A DNA stretch of 64,000 nt from RGIG3159 sp045640565 (GTDB lineage Bacteria; Bacillota; Clostridia; Oscillospirales; Oscillospiraceae). Location: NCBI GenBank assembly GCA_045640565.1, contig JAZUFG010000095.1, forward strand, positions 1 to 64,000, read 5' to 3'. Positions 1 to 8,329 of this stretch are shown in pieces. The notes beneath the pieces are model-generated. The model did no database searches. It had not been told where the DNA came from and saw only the letters and a list, made by a program, of their open reading frames with translations. A program made the position numbers and the translations under genes. Each line of letters starts with the position of its first letter. Position 1 is the first letter of the stretch.

Positions 1-1
1 T

Positions 2-1801
2 TCAGCAGAAGAGATCCACAAAGCTGAATGTCCGGCAGTCCACCAGACCTCTGTTGGTGAGTCTCAGTTCGGGCAGGCAGGCCAGAGGAACAAGAGCCAT
101 GGTCATATAGGGCGATTCAATCGTGCAGCCCATTTCCTTCCAGGCAATGTCAAGCTTGGCCACGAGATCTGCCATCTCATAGGTGGAAAGGTCATTCATC
201 AGTCCGGCAATCGGCAGAGGAACTACGGCAAGAACTTTCCCGTCTGCAACGGCGCACATTCCGCCGCCGCACGCGATCAGGGTATTCGCTGCCAGGGCCA
301 TATCCTCATCATTTGTGCCGGCCACAAGCAGATTATGCGCATCATGGGCCACGGTCTGTGCCATGGCGCCCTTCTTGAAGCCAAAGCCCTTGAGGAAGCC
401 GAGGCCCTTTGTGCCGGTGGCATGGTGGCGCTCGAAGACTGCCATTTTCATCACATCCTGTGCTGTGTCTGCCTCCACATATCCGTTCGTGACCTTCAGA
501 TCCAGGATGCGTTCATAGTTGCCAACACGCTCGGGAATAATCTCAATTACCCGGGTCTTGACGCTGTCACCTGCGCCCTTGGGAGCGGCGATCTTAAAGC
601 TTTCCGCAGTAATGGTCTCTCCCACATGCATGGTGTTCAGCACGCAGTCAGGAAGCTTGGCGGGGGGTAATTCAACCGTCATTTTTCCGTTTTCTGCAAC
701 GGTGTCGCCGTCAATTATCGTGCGGGTGATACGGATATCCTTAAGATCCTTGAAGAAAACGATATCTGCGCACTTTCCGGGGGTGATACTGCCCATCTCA
801 TGATCCATGCGGAAGCAGGTGGCGGTATTGATCGTGACAAACTGAATGGCTTTGATGGGATCCAGCCCGGCCTCAATGGCTCTGCGTACAATATTGTCCA
901 GGTGTCCGTAGTGGATCAGCGTATCCGAATGGGAATCATCCGAAACCATGCAGCAGAAACGGTCGTCGATTTTATTCTCCAGAACTGCCTTGATGATTAC
1001 GGGCAGATCATGCCATGCAGAACCGTACCGCATGAGAGCATACATGCCGTGGCGCATTTTCTCCAGAACATCCTCCGGCCGGGTGGACTCGTGGCAGCAG
1101 CGGGCGCCGGTAGCAATATAGGCATTGAGACCCGGCCCGGTTTCGGGAATGGAATAGTGACCGGTAATAATATTATCGGATTTGAGGGTTTCCGCAAGTT
1201 CTCCGTGGATGTTTTTCTCGCCGTTGATGACATTGGGGAAGCTCATCATTTCGCCCAGGCCCATGATGCCGTCCCAGGTCATCATTTCCTTGATTTCAGC
1301 AGGACCGATGGCAGAGCCGGTATCTTCAAAACCGGCCACAGCGGGAACACAGGAAGGAGCATTGGACATTGCCTTGAGAGGAGTACGCTTTGCGTCCTCA
1401 ATCATGAATTTCACACCGTCTAATCCGCAGACATTGCAGATTTCATGGGGATCCATGAAAATGCCCGTGGTGCCGCAGGGAATGACGGCTTTGCCGTACT
1501 CGCCCACCGTCATCAAAGAGGACTCTACATGGATATGGCCATCCAAAAAGCCCGGCGCAATATACTGCCCGTCGGCTTCGATCACCTTGGTCTTCGGGCC
1601 TATGCAGTGGGCTGCATCTCCCACCAGGGCGATGCGCCCCTCGGCAATTGCCACATCGATGCCCTCTTGGATTTCGGCGGTGCAGACATTGACAAGACGG
1701 GCACCGCGGATGACTGTGTCCGCTTTTTCGATGCCCATCGCCACCTTGGCCAAGGTCTGTGTGACTTCATAGAGCGGTTTCTTGCAGAATTTGTTCAGCA
1801 T
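2..1801 (-). CDS. ade: Adenine deaminase
   Basis: Hydrolyses adenine to hypoxanthine and ammonia in purine salvage (cytosolic). The 599-aa protein has the usual family length. It carries HIH (residues 89-91), MDPHE (H119), GLGEMM (E184), ITGHY (H215), CHES (H237) and a VSDD motif (D288-D289), then the C-terminal adenine-deaminase domain with NTLIACGGG. The open frame extends upstream to 1960, but the ATG at 1801 has AAGGAGG just before it and starts with the normal N-terminus, so I use it. The extra upstream frame lies inside a riboswitch leader. Transcription should start near 2007 and be controlled by the guanine-type riboswitch and attenuator at 1855-1999. The stop codon is at the window edge, so what lies downstream is unknown. 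Confidence 0.95.
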   Translation of the reverse strand: MLNKFCKKPLYEVTQTLAKVAMGIEKADTVIRGARLVNVCTAEIQEGIDVAIAEGRIALVGDAAHCIGPKTKVIEADGQYIAPGFLDGHIHVESSLMTVGEYGKAVIPCGTTGIFMDPHEICNVCGLDGVKFMIEDAKRTPLKAMSNAPSCVPAVAGFEDTGSAIGPAEIKEMMTWDGIMGLGEMMSFPNVINGEKNIHGELAETLKSDNIITGHYSIPETGPGLNAYIATGARCCHESTRPEDVLEKMRHGMYALMRYGSAWHDLPVIIKAVLENKIDDRFCCMVSDDSHSDTLIHYGHLDNIVRRAIEAGLDPIKAIQFVTINTATCFRMDHEMGSITPGKCADIVFFKDLKDIRITRTIIDGDTVAENGKMTVELPPAKLPDCVLNTMHVGETITAESFKIAAPKGAGDSVKTRVIEIIPERVGNYERILDLKVTNGYVEADTAQDVMKMAVFERHHATGTKGLGFLKGFGFKKGAMAQTVAHDAHNLLVAGTNDEDMALAANTLIACGGGMCAVADGKVLAVVPLPIAGLMNDLSTYEMADLVAKLDIAWKEMGCTIESPYMTMALVPLACLPELRLTNRGLVDCRTFSFVDLFC

Positions 1802-1854
1802 GATTTTCCTCCTTGTTTCCCTTTTCTGAGAGAGTTTTGTGCTGTCGCCGAAAG

Positions 1855-1888
1855 AAAAAACAGCAGACCCCTGCCGAGGGTTCTGCTG
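1855..1888 (-). terminator. Riboswitch-associated attenuator upstream of ade
   Basis: On the minus strand CAGCAGAACCC and GGGGTCTGCTG form an 11-bp near-perfect stem with a short loop, followed by six U residues (plus-strand A-run 1855-1860). It lies in the ade leader, between the aptamer and the ribosome site, so it acts as a conditional terminator. A CGAGGG element between aptamer and hairpin (within 1921-1930) could pair with CCCTCG in the ascending arm as an antiterminator. That last step is inferred. Confidence 0.85.
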
Positions 1889-1932
1889 CCAACAAAAGCA
1901 GTGACGGGAGACAGAAAACTGCCCTCGCCAAA

Positions 1933-2000
1933 ACCAATAGTCGTGATTGTTCGGCATCACGGTAGAAACATCCGGGCCGTCTATCCGGATCTATATTGGC
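1933..2000 (-). promoter_or_regulatory. Purine riboswitch aptamer, guanine/hypoxanthine type
   Basis: The minus strand shows the three-helix purine aptamer. P1 is CCAATA/TATTGG (1994-1999 with 1934-1939). P2 is ATCCGG/CCGGAT. J2/3 is the invariant GTTTCTACC, and P3 is GTGAT/ATCAC. L2 carries GG and L3 carries CC for the loop-loop contact. The residue just before the P1 3' strand is C (complement of g1940, in GACTAT). This corresponds to C74 of guanine riboswitches; adenine sensors have U there. So it should bind guanine or hypoxanthine and promote the downstream terminator. Confidence 0.9.
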
Positions 2001-2013
2001 AACAGTTTGCGTT

Positions 2014-2042
2014 ATTTTAGCATGTTGTCGGACAATATACAA
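2014..2042 (-). promoter_or_regulatory. Sigma-A promoter for riboswitch-ade transcript
   Basis: TTGTAT (2037-2042), a 17-base spacer and TAAAAT (2014-2019) on the minus strand. The expected start point near 2007 is about 8 bases before the aptamer's P1 helix, which agrees with the riboswitch assignment. Confidence 0.6.
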
Positions 2043-2101
2043 GACGCCAATTGCCAATATTATTTCAAAAACGGCAAGGCGCAGTGTCCTTTCACCGTAG
2101 A

Positions 2102-2136
2102 AGAGAGGCATCCGACTGCGTGCCGGATGCCTCTCT
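2102..2136 (-). terminator. Terminator hairpin after metallophosphoesterase
   Basis: A 13-bp perfect inverted repeat (AGAGAGGCATCCG with CGGATGCCTCTCT, loop about 9 bases) lies 19 bases beyond the stop of the minus-strand gene at 2155. The U-tract is poor on the minus strand (TCTTCTACG) and better on the plus strand (TCTTTTCTT). No plus-strand gene precedes it. Confidence 0.55.
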
Positions 2137-2154
2137 TTTCTTGGGAGCGAATTT

Positions 2155-3066
2155 TTAAGGAAGGACGTTTCCGTCTTTGTCGTAGTATTTCAGAGTAACC
2201 ACTTTGCTTGCACAGTCAATGCTTGCCACCAGGCACTTTCCCTGGACCTTTCCGGCACCAACGGCATAATCACTGTCGCTCATGCAGCCGGCGGAAGCAT
2301 AGGTGAATTTGATGGAGATATCCCCGCCCTTGCTGGGGATGGAGCCCGTAATGACCCGGTCATAGTTATGCTCGCAGGAATGGGCATCCGTGTGGTTATG
2401 CCCCCAGATGAAATAGAGATCCCGGCCGTCTGCATACTTGTTCAGAAGATTGACGACCTTCTTTGCATTGGTGATCGTCCGCTCACTCGTTGCGTGGAGA
2501 GGATAGTGTGAAATGATGAAGACGGGCTTTGTTTTGCTTGCTTTCTTCAGGAAGGATTCCAGCTTGTTGACGGAAGCACTGTCAAAGAGCTCAAAGGTGC
2601 TGGAAGCCCCGAAGCAGAAAATGTCATAGCTGTCTCCGGAAACGACCTTGCCCCGGTTTCTCTCGATTCGTTTTGCCGTGGAATTGAGGGTGAGGGCCAG
2701 ATCTCCGTTGAGCCAGTCGTGATTTCCCGCCACGAATATGCCCTTGCTCTTGACATAAGCGGAATGATCCACTGCATCCAGCACGGGCTTGACCCGGTCC
2801 CAGTAGTCCCGCAGGTAGGATTTATATCCGGCGTAATCGCCGAGGCCTGCGGCGGTTTCTAAAAGGTCGTTTTCTTTCTTCGCCACGTTTTCAAGCAAAG
2901 CGCTCAGGCGCTTTGCGGAAGCATTGTCGCCGGTGTTGTGGGCATCTGAGAAAAAGACAAGGGTATCTTTGCCTGCATCGTCCGTTACAGCGCTGCCTGC
3001 AAAGGCCGCGGGGATGAAGGTCAGAACTGCGCAGAGGACAAGCAGCAGGGCGATACATTTTTTCAT
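2155..3066 (-). CDS. Secreted metallophosphoesterase
   Basis: A 303-aa calcineurin-like phosphoesterase. A Sec signal peptide is plain (MKKC, hydrophobic core, AFAGS cleavage region near residue 24), so it acts outside the membrane. Metal-ligand motifs occur in family order: FFSDAHNTGD, GNHDW, SHYPLH and GHNHTD. The substrate cannot be told from sequence; secreted relatives act on phosphomonoesters, phosphodiesters or nucleotides. GGAGG lies 8 bases before the ATG. It is a single-gene unit ended by the hairpin at 2102-2136. Its stop is about 150 bases upstream of the ade promoter, on the same strand. Confidence 0.85.
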   Translation of the reverse strand: MKKCIALLLVLCAVLTFIPAAFAGSAVTDDAGKDTLVFFSDAHNTGDNASAKRLSALLENVAKKENDLLETAAGLGDYAGYKSYLRDYWDRVKPVLDAVDHSAYVKSKGIFVAGNHDWLNGDLALTLNSTAKRIERNRGKVVSGDSYDIFCFGASSTFELFDSASVNKLESFLKKASKTKPVFIISHYPLHATSERTITNAKKVVNLLNKYADGRDLYFIWGHNHTDAHSCEHNYDRVITGSIPSKGGDISIKFTYASAGCMSDSDYAVGAGKVQGKCLVASIDCASKVVTLKYYDKDGNVLP

Positions 3067-3160
3067 AGGGGAAGCCTCCGATATTTTTTATGAGGTTATT
3101 CTATCACAGTTTCATAGGAAAAGAAAGGGCGAATAAGGGCAGACGGGGGAAACTCCCCTC

Positions 3161-3188
3161 TTGCAATCCTGCGGAACTGTGCTATACT
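3161..3188 (+). promoter_or_regulatory. Sigma-A promoter for esterase gene
   Basis: TTGCAA (3161-3166), 16-base spacer, TATACT (3183-3188). It lies 41 bases before the esterase start, which is the right place for a short leader. Confidence 0.55.
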
Positions 3189-3229
3189 CCGGTTGAGAAT
3201 AAACTGCAAAAGGACAGGTTAGAATTGCC

Positions 3230-3970
3230 ATGGAAATGATGATCGACTGCGACGGAAACAGAGTTCATGTCAAGCTGGACATTCCGGAAGAAAAAAAAGA
3301 GACCATGCCCATCCTGGTCATTTTTCCGGGGCTTACCGGTCATATAGAGGAGCCGCATATTCTTGCCGCCGCCGAAACGGCAAATGCCTGCGGCTATGCT
3401 GCTCTGCGTGCGGAGCTCTTCGGCCACGGAGAAAGCGGGGGAGAATTCCGCCGTCACAATCTGCTGATTTGGATGCAGCAGGCCATGCGGGTCATTGACT
3501 ATGCCCGGAGTCTTCCCTTTTGCGGAAAGATTTGGGTTTCCGGCCACTCCCAAGGTGGCTTGGCGGCTGTCCTTGCCGCCGGCTTGATGGCGGACAGGGT
3601 CGCAGGAGCCATCCCCATGTCGCCTGCCCTCAATATCTGGGATGGGGCACGGAAGGGTTCTCTCTTCGGCCATGATTTTGATCCGGAGCATATTCCGGAA
3701 ACCTTTCCCTGCGGAAGCGGTGTCAGCGGAGATTATCTCCGGGCTGCCCGGCTCCTGCCTGTGGAAGAGGCGGTGGCTCTTTTGAAAAAGCCGGTCCTGA
3801 TCATCCACGGAACAGAGGATGAAACGGTCCCCTATGACTGGGCCCTCTGGCTGCGGGAGCGCTATGCGGACGCAGAGCTTGTGGGCATTGAGGGGGATGA
3901 CCATTGCTATCATTTGCATCTGGATCAGGTCCTTTATTCCCTTTCAGCTTTCCTGAAAAAGCATCTTTGA
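3230..3970 (+). CDS. Alpha/beta hydrolase, Est1E/cinnamoyl-esterase-like
   Basis: A 246-aa cytosolic serine hydrolase with no signal peptide. The nucleophile elbow is GHSQGG (S107). The acid is in HGTEDETVP (about D198) and the histidine in GDDHCYH (about H225). The opening FPGLTGHIEEPH and the GHGES motif match Butyrivibrio Est1E-type feruloyl/cinnamoyl esterases, which release hydroxycinnamates from plant-derived esters. The exact substrate is inferred from family resemblance. It is a single gene behind its own promoter, ending 17 bases from the convergent ABC ATPase. ATG codons at 3236 and 3239 are alternative starts. Confidence 0.85.
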   Translation: MEMMIDCDGNRVHVKLDIPEEKKETMPILVIFPGLTGHIEEPHILAAAETANACGYAALRAELFGHGESGGEFRRHNLLIWMQQAMRVIDYARSLPFCGKIWVSGHSQGGLAAVLAAGLMADRVAGAIPMSPALNIWDGARKGSLFGHDFDPEHIPETFPCGSGVSGDYLRAARLLPVEEAVALLKKPVLIIHGTEDETVPYDWALWLRERYADAELVGIEGDDHCYHLHLDQVLYSLSAFLKKHL

Positions 3971-3987
3971 GGGCGCGGCACTATCCA

Positions 3988-5049
3988 CTAGAGCAGGCCG
4001 ATGAGCTGCAGACTGTCATTTTTCTCCCCGGGGGTGAAAACGGTGTCCTTGAAGAGCCCGGAAAATTCGCCTGCAAAGGGATTTTTGCCGTTTCCTTTCC
4101 AAAGAACAGAAAGGTTTGCCGTGTCCTCCCGAGCGGAGTATTCAAAGAGAAAATGGATATGGGGAACTGCCGACTCCCCTGTACATAAGCCCGTGCAGAT
4201 TTTCCGCATGACGGAGACTGCACGGTCAATTTTTTGCGGCTCCATCTGATAGTTGCGGCCAAAGACTTCCATTTTGGAGGAAAGACTGATCAGATCCATG
4301 GTTTTTGCTTCCACACGCTCATATACCACCTGCATTTGCTGGATAAAGAGCCGGGTGCGATTCCGCTTCGGATGGTCAAAAATTTCCTCCGGGCTTCCGT
4401 CCTCGTAGATTCCGCCCTGGTCCATATAAAAGACCCGGTTGCTGATTTCTCTCGCGAAGCGCATTTCATGGGTGACGATCATCATCGTCAGTCCGCGCTT
4501 TGCCAAGTCCCGGATGACAGCCATGACCTCGCCCACCATTGTGGGGTCCAGGGCAGATGTGGGCTCATCAAAAAAGATAATTTCCGGCTCCATGGCCAAA
4601 GCCCTTGCGATGGCAACTCTTTGCTTTTGGCCGCCTGAAAGTTCATCCGGGAAAGAATCGGCTCTGTTGGCAAGACCGACCTGGTCCAGAAGCTCCATTG
4701 CCTTCTTTTCAGCCTCTTCCCGACTTTTCTTTAAAATGTCCATGGGAGCGGCGATGATATTTTCCAGCACGTTCATGTGGGGGAAGAGATTAAAGGACTG
4801 AAAAACCATTCCCATTTTCTGCCGAATTTTATTGATGTCGCAGGATTTGTCCGTAATGCAGGTATCTCCGATGTAAATCTCCCCCGATGTGGGCTTTTCC
4901 AGCAGATTCAGGCAGCGGATCAGTGTGGATTTCCCGGTACCGGAGGGACCGATCACAGCAATAATATCGCCGTCATTGATGCTTGTGCAAACATCCTGCA
5001 AAGGCGTTCCTTTTTCATATTCCTTGCGCAAATGGTTGATGCGTATCAT
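3988..5049 (-). CDS. Amino-acid ABC transporter ATPase with C-terminal GHKL-like extension (system A)
   Basis: Energises uptake of an amino-acid-like solute with the fused permease upstream (5099-6580). Residues 1-231 are a standard GlnQ-type ATPase: GPSGTGKS Walker A, LSGGQKQR signature, IIFFDEPTSALD Walker B, THE switch histidine. Family members normally stop near residue 245, but this one is 353 aa. The extra residues 232-353 have a helix at the place of a GHKL N-box and then strand-rich sequence ending in GNGKNPF, resembling an RsbW-like fold with nucleotide residues lost. The paralogue at 54469-55572 has the same extension, better conserved. The extension is an inference and its ligand is unknown. 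Confidence 0.88.
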   Translation of the reverse strand: MIRINHLRKEYEKGTPLQDVCTSINDGDIIAVIGPSGTGKSTLIRCLNLLEKPTSGEIYIGDTCITDKSCDINKIRQKMGMVFQSFNLFPHMNVLENIIAAPMDILKKSREEAEKKAMELLDQVGLANRADSFPDELSGGQKQRVAIARALAMEPEIIFFDEPTSALDPTMVGEVMAVIRDLAKRGLTMMIVTHEMRFAREISNRVFYMDQGGIYEDGSPEEIFDHPKRNRTRLFIQQMQVVYERVEAKTMDLISLSSKMEVFGRNYQMEPQKIDRAVSVMRKICTGLCTGESAVPHIHFLFEYSAREDTANLSVLWKGNGKNPFAGEFSGLFKDTVFTPGEKNDSLQLIGLL

Positions 5050-5098
5050 GCCCGTTCTCCTCGTATCCTTTTTTTAAAGACCCAAAAAACCAACTGTT

Positions 5099-6580
5099 TT
5101 ACCTATGCTTCGGAATGATTCTCTTTTGAAGCAAACGGAAGCACGCAGCTACGCTGATCGTAAGTGCAAAATAGCAGACCGTTACAGCCAAAAGAGGGAA
5201 AATAGCGATAAAAGTATTGTTTCGGATGATATCCGCCATTTTTGTCAGGTCATTCACGGCAATATATCCGACAATGGATGTGGATTTAATCGTGAAAATG
5301 ATTTCCTCGGAATAGAGCGGGAGAAAAAGATTCATGGCTTGGGGGAGTATGATTTTGAAAAGCGCCTTGCTTTTGCTGTACCCCAGGGCGTAGGCAGCCT
5401 CGCTCTGTCCGATATCGACGGCATCCACGGTCCTGGTGAGATTCTGCTCCACAAAAGAGGCAAAAATGCAGGAAAAACCGATGACCGAAACAAAAGAACC
5501 GCTGACAGCGCTGCTGCCGAAAACCGTGTAATAGAGCAGCATCAAAAGGACCAATACAGGCGTTCCGTGCAGGATAAAGGCAGAGATGCGGCTGATGCCT
5601 TTAAAGACTCCGGACACCCAGCGGATATCGGACTCTTTTCCGAAGAATATTGCGAGTCCCAAAATAGAGCCGAAGATCACCGTCAGGGAACTGATCAGCA
5701 GGGTAGTCAGCAGACCGGAAAGAATCAGCTTCCAGCGGTCTTGCTGGATGATCGTTCGGTCAAAGGAAGTGGCAATTTTTGAGAAAAAGTCTTCGTCGCT
5801 TCTATCGTAGGTGACCATAACGACTCTCGCCGTCATATAGGGATCACTGAAGTTCACACTTTTTTTCCGTTCGGCGGTCATATAAAGTCCGCCGCAGACC
5901 AGATCGTATTTTTCTCCGGCAAGTCCGGCAAGGCCGGATGCAAAGGGAACGTCAGAATAAAGGGGTCTATAGCCATAGCGTTCGCAGAAGAGGTAGAAAA
6001 TTTCCATCTCCATACCGGCCGGCTGGTTATTCAAAAGATACACAAAAGGTTTTCTGGTGGTATCGATGGCGACATTCAGAGGGGTCGGATTGTCATAGAG
6101 GTCCGGCGGGAACAGGGTCTGTTCCGGCTCAGTCGCGCCGTACCATTTTTCGATCATTTCATCCATGGAGCCATTGCTGCGCAGCTCGTCCAGCAGGGTA
6201 TTCATCTGCTGCTGCAGCTTATCGCCGCTCTTATTCTTTTGAAAGCCAAAGCCAAGCTCCACGCTGTATTCGGGCACATCCTCCGATTTCAGCCTGCTGT
6301 CCGTGCGCTGGACCGCGTTGAAGGAAGCCTCATCCAGCATAAAAGCATCGATTTTTTCCTGCTTGACACACTGAAACAAGTCAGCAAAGGTGTTATAGTA
6401 GTCGATTTTGGCATCCGGAAAAAGGGTTCGGGAATACCCGTCGTAGAGAGAGCCCGTTACAACACCGAGCCTGGAATCGTTATAGGATTTTTTCTCACTT
6501 TCCGCCGGTGATTTGCTGCAGGCTGAAAAGAACAGAAGAAAAACCGATAATGCCGCGGCCCAAACCCATTTTTTTCTCAT
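5099..6580 (-). CDS. Fused tandem substrate-binding domains and ABC permease (system A)
   Basis: A 493-aa membrane lipoprotein. The N-terminus is a lipoprotein signal (lipobox FFSAC near residue 19-21). Next come two type-II binding-protein domains (about 30-150, degenerate, and 170-275, with NFSDPYM). A His/Gln-type permease follows (about 290-490) with the EAA loop AAYALGYSKSKALFKIILPQ. The binding domain is therefore tethered to the pore. The ATG at 6580 has AAGGAG upstream and begins the signal peptide; the longer frame to 6652 crosses the promoter. The partner ATPase lies 49 bases downstream. An amino acid is the likely substrate, not determinable more closely. Confidence 0.88.
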   Translation of the reverse strand: MRKKWVWAAALSVFLLFFSACSKSPAESEKKSYNDSRLGVVTGSLYDGYSRTLFPDAKIDYYNTFADLFQCVKQEKIDAFMLDEASFNAVQRTDSRLKSEDVPEYSVELGFGFQKNKSGDKLQQQMNTLLDELRSNGSMDEMIEKWYGATEPEQTLFPPDLYDNPTPLNVAIDTTRKPFVYLLNNQPAGMEMEIFYLFCERYGYRPLYSDVPFASGLAGLAGEKYDLVCGGLYMTAERKKSVNFSDPYMTARVVMVTYDRSDEDFFSKIATSFDRTIIQQDRWKLILSGLLTTLLISSLTVIFGSILGLAIFFGKESDIRWVSGVFKGISRISAFILHGTPVLVLLMLLYYTVFGSSAVSGSFVSVIGFSCIFASFVEQNLTRTVDAVDIGQSEAAYALGYSKSKALFKIILPQAMNLFLPLYSEEIIFTIKSTSIVGYIAVNDLTKMADIIRNNTFIAIFPLLAVTVCYFALTISVAACFRLLQKRIIPKHR

Positions 6581-6642
6581 AATCTTGCAATCTCCTTTAG
6601 ATGAAGCTCCGGGGCTTCCGCTGTAAATGCACATTCCTATAC

Positions 6643-6671
6643 AGTATACCATCTTTTGGCCTGAATGCCAA
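6643..6671 (-). promoter_or_regulatory. Sigma-A promoter for ABC system A
   Basis: TTGGCA (6666-6671), 17-base spacer, TATACT (6643-6648) on the minus strand, giving a leader of about 55 bases before the ATG at 6580. Confidence 0.6.
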
Positions 6672-6730
6672 AATTTTTTTCCTTGTCACAAAAGAAAAAC
6701 TGTCCTCCCGATAGGATGTATTCCGCAGAA

Positions 6731-6771
6731 AGAGCAAGGTTCCGGCGGTCATTCTGCGGAAGCCTTGCTCT
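6731..6771 (-). terminator. Hairpin downstream of MFS gene
   Basis: AGAGCAAGG and CCTTGCTCT arms, extended inward by TTCCG/CGGAA with a small bulge, form a long stem 20 bases beyond the MFS stop. The minus-strand U-tract is short (TTTC). The plus-strand side is more T-rich but has no gene to serve. Confidence 0.5.
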
Positions 6772-6791
6772 TCTTTTCTCTTTCGGGCAGC

Positions 6792-8081
6792 TTACGGGGC
6801 TGTCTCTTCGCCGGAGGCAAGGATAGTCTTGCGCTCTTTATCCGCTCTTCGAAGCAGGATCTCAAAGACGAGGGCTATGACAGCCAAAAGGACAGCATAA
6901 AGGATGAAAACCGTCCGGTAGGAGTGGTCCGGGGAGCTGTCAAACATCAGGTCCGTGAGAGGCGCTCCGATGGCATGCCCGGCGGTATTGAAAGCAACGA
7001 CCATGCCCATGATCTTTGCATAGGACTTGTCGCCAAACATGTCGGCAGCAATCAGGGGCAGCATGATATTTTCCAGCGGCAGGGCAAAGGAGATGGCGGT
7101 TGCGCCGACTGCAGCCAGCACAGGCGTTGCAGCGCTGGAAACTGCCAGGAGAAAAATGGAAATCGCCCCAATGATCTCGCAGAAGAAGAGGGTGATCTTC
7201 AGGCCGAACTTATCAAAGCAGAAGCCTGCCAGAATCTTTGCACAGGCAAGGGTCAGCCCGTGGAAGCTCCATACATTGGTCACGAAAACGGGGTCCAGTC
7301 CGATGTCCTTCAGGTGCGCGACGGTATGGCCGCTGGCAGCCTGAACGGAAATGCCGATCATGAGCACACAGAGGGCCATGATCCAGAAATAAGGTCTCCT
7401 TTTGGTCTCATCATAGGAAATACCGACCCATTTTCGGGCCCGCTTCGGCTGCTTCTTTTTTCCTGTCGGCAGTTCCCTGCTGCCGGAATAATTCTTCGGT
7501 TCATCCCGGAAAAAGAGCAGCGCCAGCAGGGCTACGCCCGCCAGGACAGCAGCCGTCACTAAATATGCCTTGCGGTATCCGAACCTTCCACCGTCGATCA
7601 TGGGAGAGATGATCTGAGCAGCAACAGCCACACCGAGCCCGTTGGCTGCCATGACGATTCCCATGACGGTGCCGACATGTTCCGTGAACCACTTGCCGAT
7701 CACGAAGCCCACCACCGTGGTGGTACACCAGGCAATACCGACTCCGAGGAAAATTCCGGCAAGATAGAAAACGAAAAGATGTGTCCCGAAAGCATAGAGC
7801 ATGCAGGAGACGATCAGTGCGGCAAAGCCGGAAAGGATCATCTTTTTCGGTCCCATTTTTGCAATCTGGACGCCGAAGAAGAGATTCAAAACAGCTGTGG
7901 TGATATAGCGAAAGCTATCGCTGATGGAAAAAAGACGGCGTTCGATACCGAGAGCTTCGGTGATCGCCTTCAGATAGAGACTCTTATTGCCGCTGCAGAA
8001 ACCCAAGGATGTGGCCACCATCAGAAAGCTGATTACGGCAATGACCCACTTATAAGCAGATTGGGATTGTTTTTCTTCCAT
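6792..8081 (-). CDS. MFS transporter, OxlT-like
   Basis: A 429-aa inner-membrane carrier with about 12 hydrophobic segments in two six-helix halves separated by a basic loop (GKKKQPKRARK). The motif-A-like AKMGPKK loop follows helix 2, and GIAWCTTTVVGFVIGKWF in helices 4-5 resembles oxalate:formate antiporter (OFA) family members, which exchange monocarboxylates. Substrate not determinable. I start at the ATG at 8081 because AGGGGAA precedes it; the in-frame ATG at 8099 has no ribosome site. It is a single gene between the system A promoter and a TATAAT element at 8159. Confidence 0.85.
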   Translation of the reverse strand: MEEKQSQSAYKWVIAVISFLMVATSLGFCSGNKSLYLKAITEALGIERRLFSISDSFRYITTAVLNLFFGVQIAKMGPKKMILSGFAALIVSCMLYAFGTHLFVFYLAGIFLGVGIAWCTTTVVGFVIGKWFTEHVGTVMGIVMAANGLGVAVAAQIISPMIDGGRFGYRKAYLVTAAVLAGVALLALLFFRDEPKNYSGSRELPTGKKKQPKRARKWVGISYDETKRRPYFWIMALCVLMIGISVQAASGHTVAHLKDIGLDPVFVTNVWSFHGLTLACAKILAGFCFDKFGLKITLFFCEIIGAISIFLLAVSSAATPVLAAVGATAISFALPLENIMLPLIAADMFGDKSYAKIMGMVVAFNTAGHAIGAPLTDLMFDSSPDHSYRTVFILYAVLLAVIALVFEILLRRADKERKTILASGEETAP

Positions 8082-8158
8082 ATTCTTCCCCTTCTCCATG
8101 CGCCCGTTATTATCATGCGTAGGGAATAAACTGCCGGGCGGCTGATTCAGCGGGCATT

Positions 8159-8187
8159 ATTATAGCACCTGAACGGGAATTTTAGAA
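8159..8187 (-). promoter_or_regulatory. Probable promoter for MFS gene
   Basis: A perfect TATAAT (8159-8164, minus strand) with only a weak TTCTAA at -35, spacing 17. It lies 78 bases before the start codon. Confidence 0.4.
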
Positions 8188-8268
8188 TGCTTTTCTTTCT
8201 TTTTTTAAGAGAAATACAATTTGAGGATTCCGGGAATGATTGAGGATAGTTCCTCCTTCCCTTGCTGA

Positions 8269-8297
8269 TTGATATCCGGGGGCGGTTTTGCTATAAT
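8269..8297 (+). promoter_or_regulatory. Sigma-A promoter for MBL lipoprotein
   Basis: TTGATA (8269-8274), 17-base spacer, perfect TATAAT (8292-8297). The start point near 8304 leaves a leader of about 26 bases. Confidence 0.75.
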
Positions 8298-8329
8298 TAG
8301 ATAGAAATTAACCCTTATTGGAGAGAATT

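Noticed and set aside
1802..1960. 53-residue N-terminal extension of adenine deaminase
   Set aside because: It would translate the riboswitch and attenuator; the ATG at 1801 has the ribosome site and the family N-terminus.
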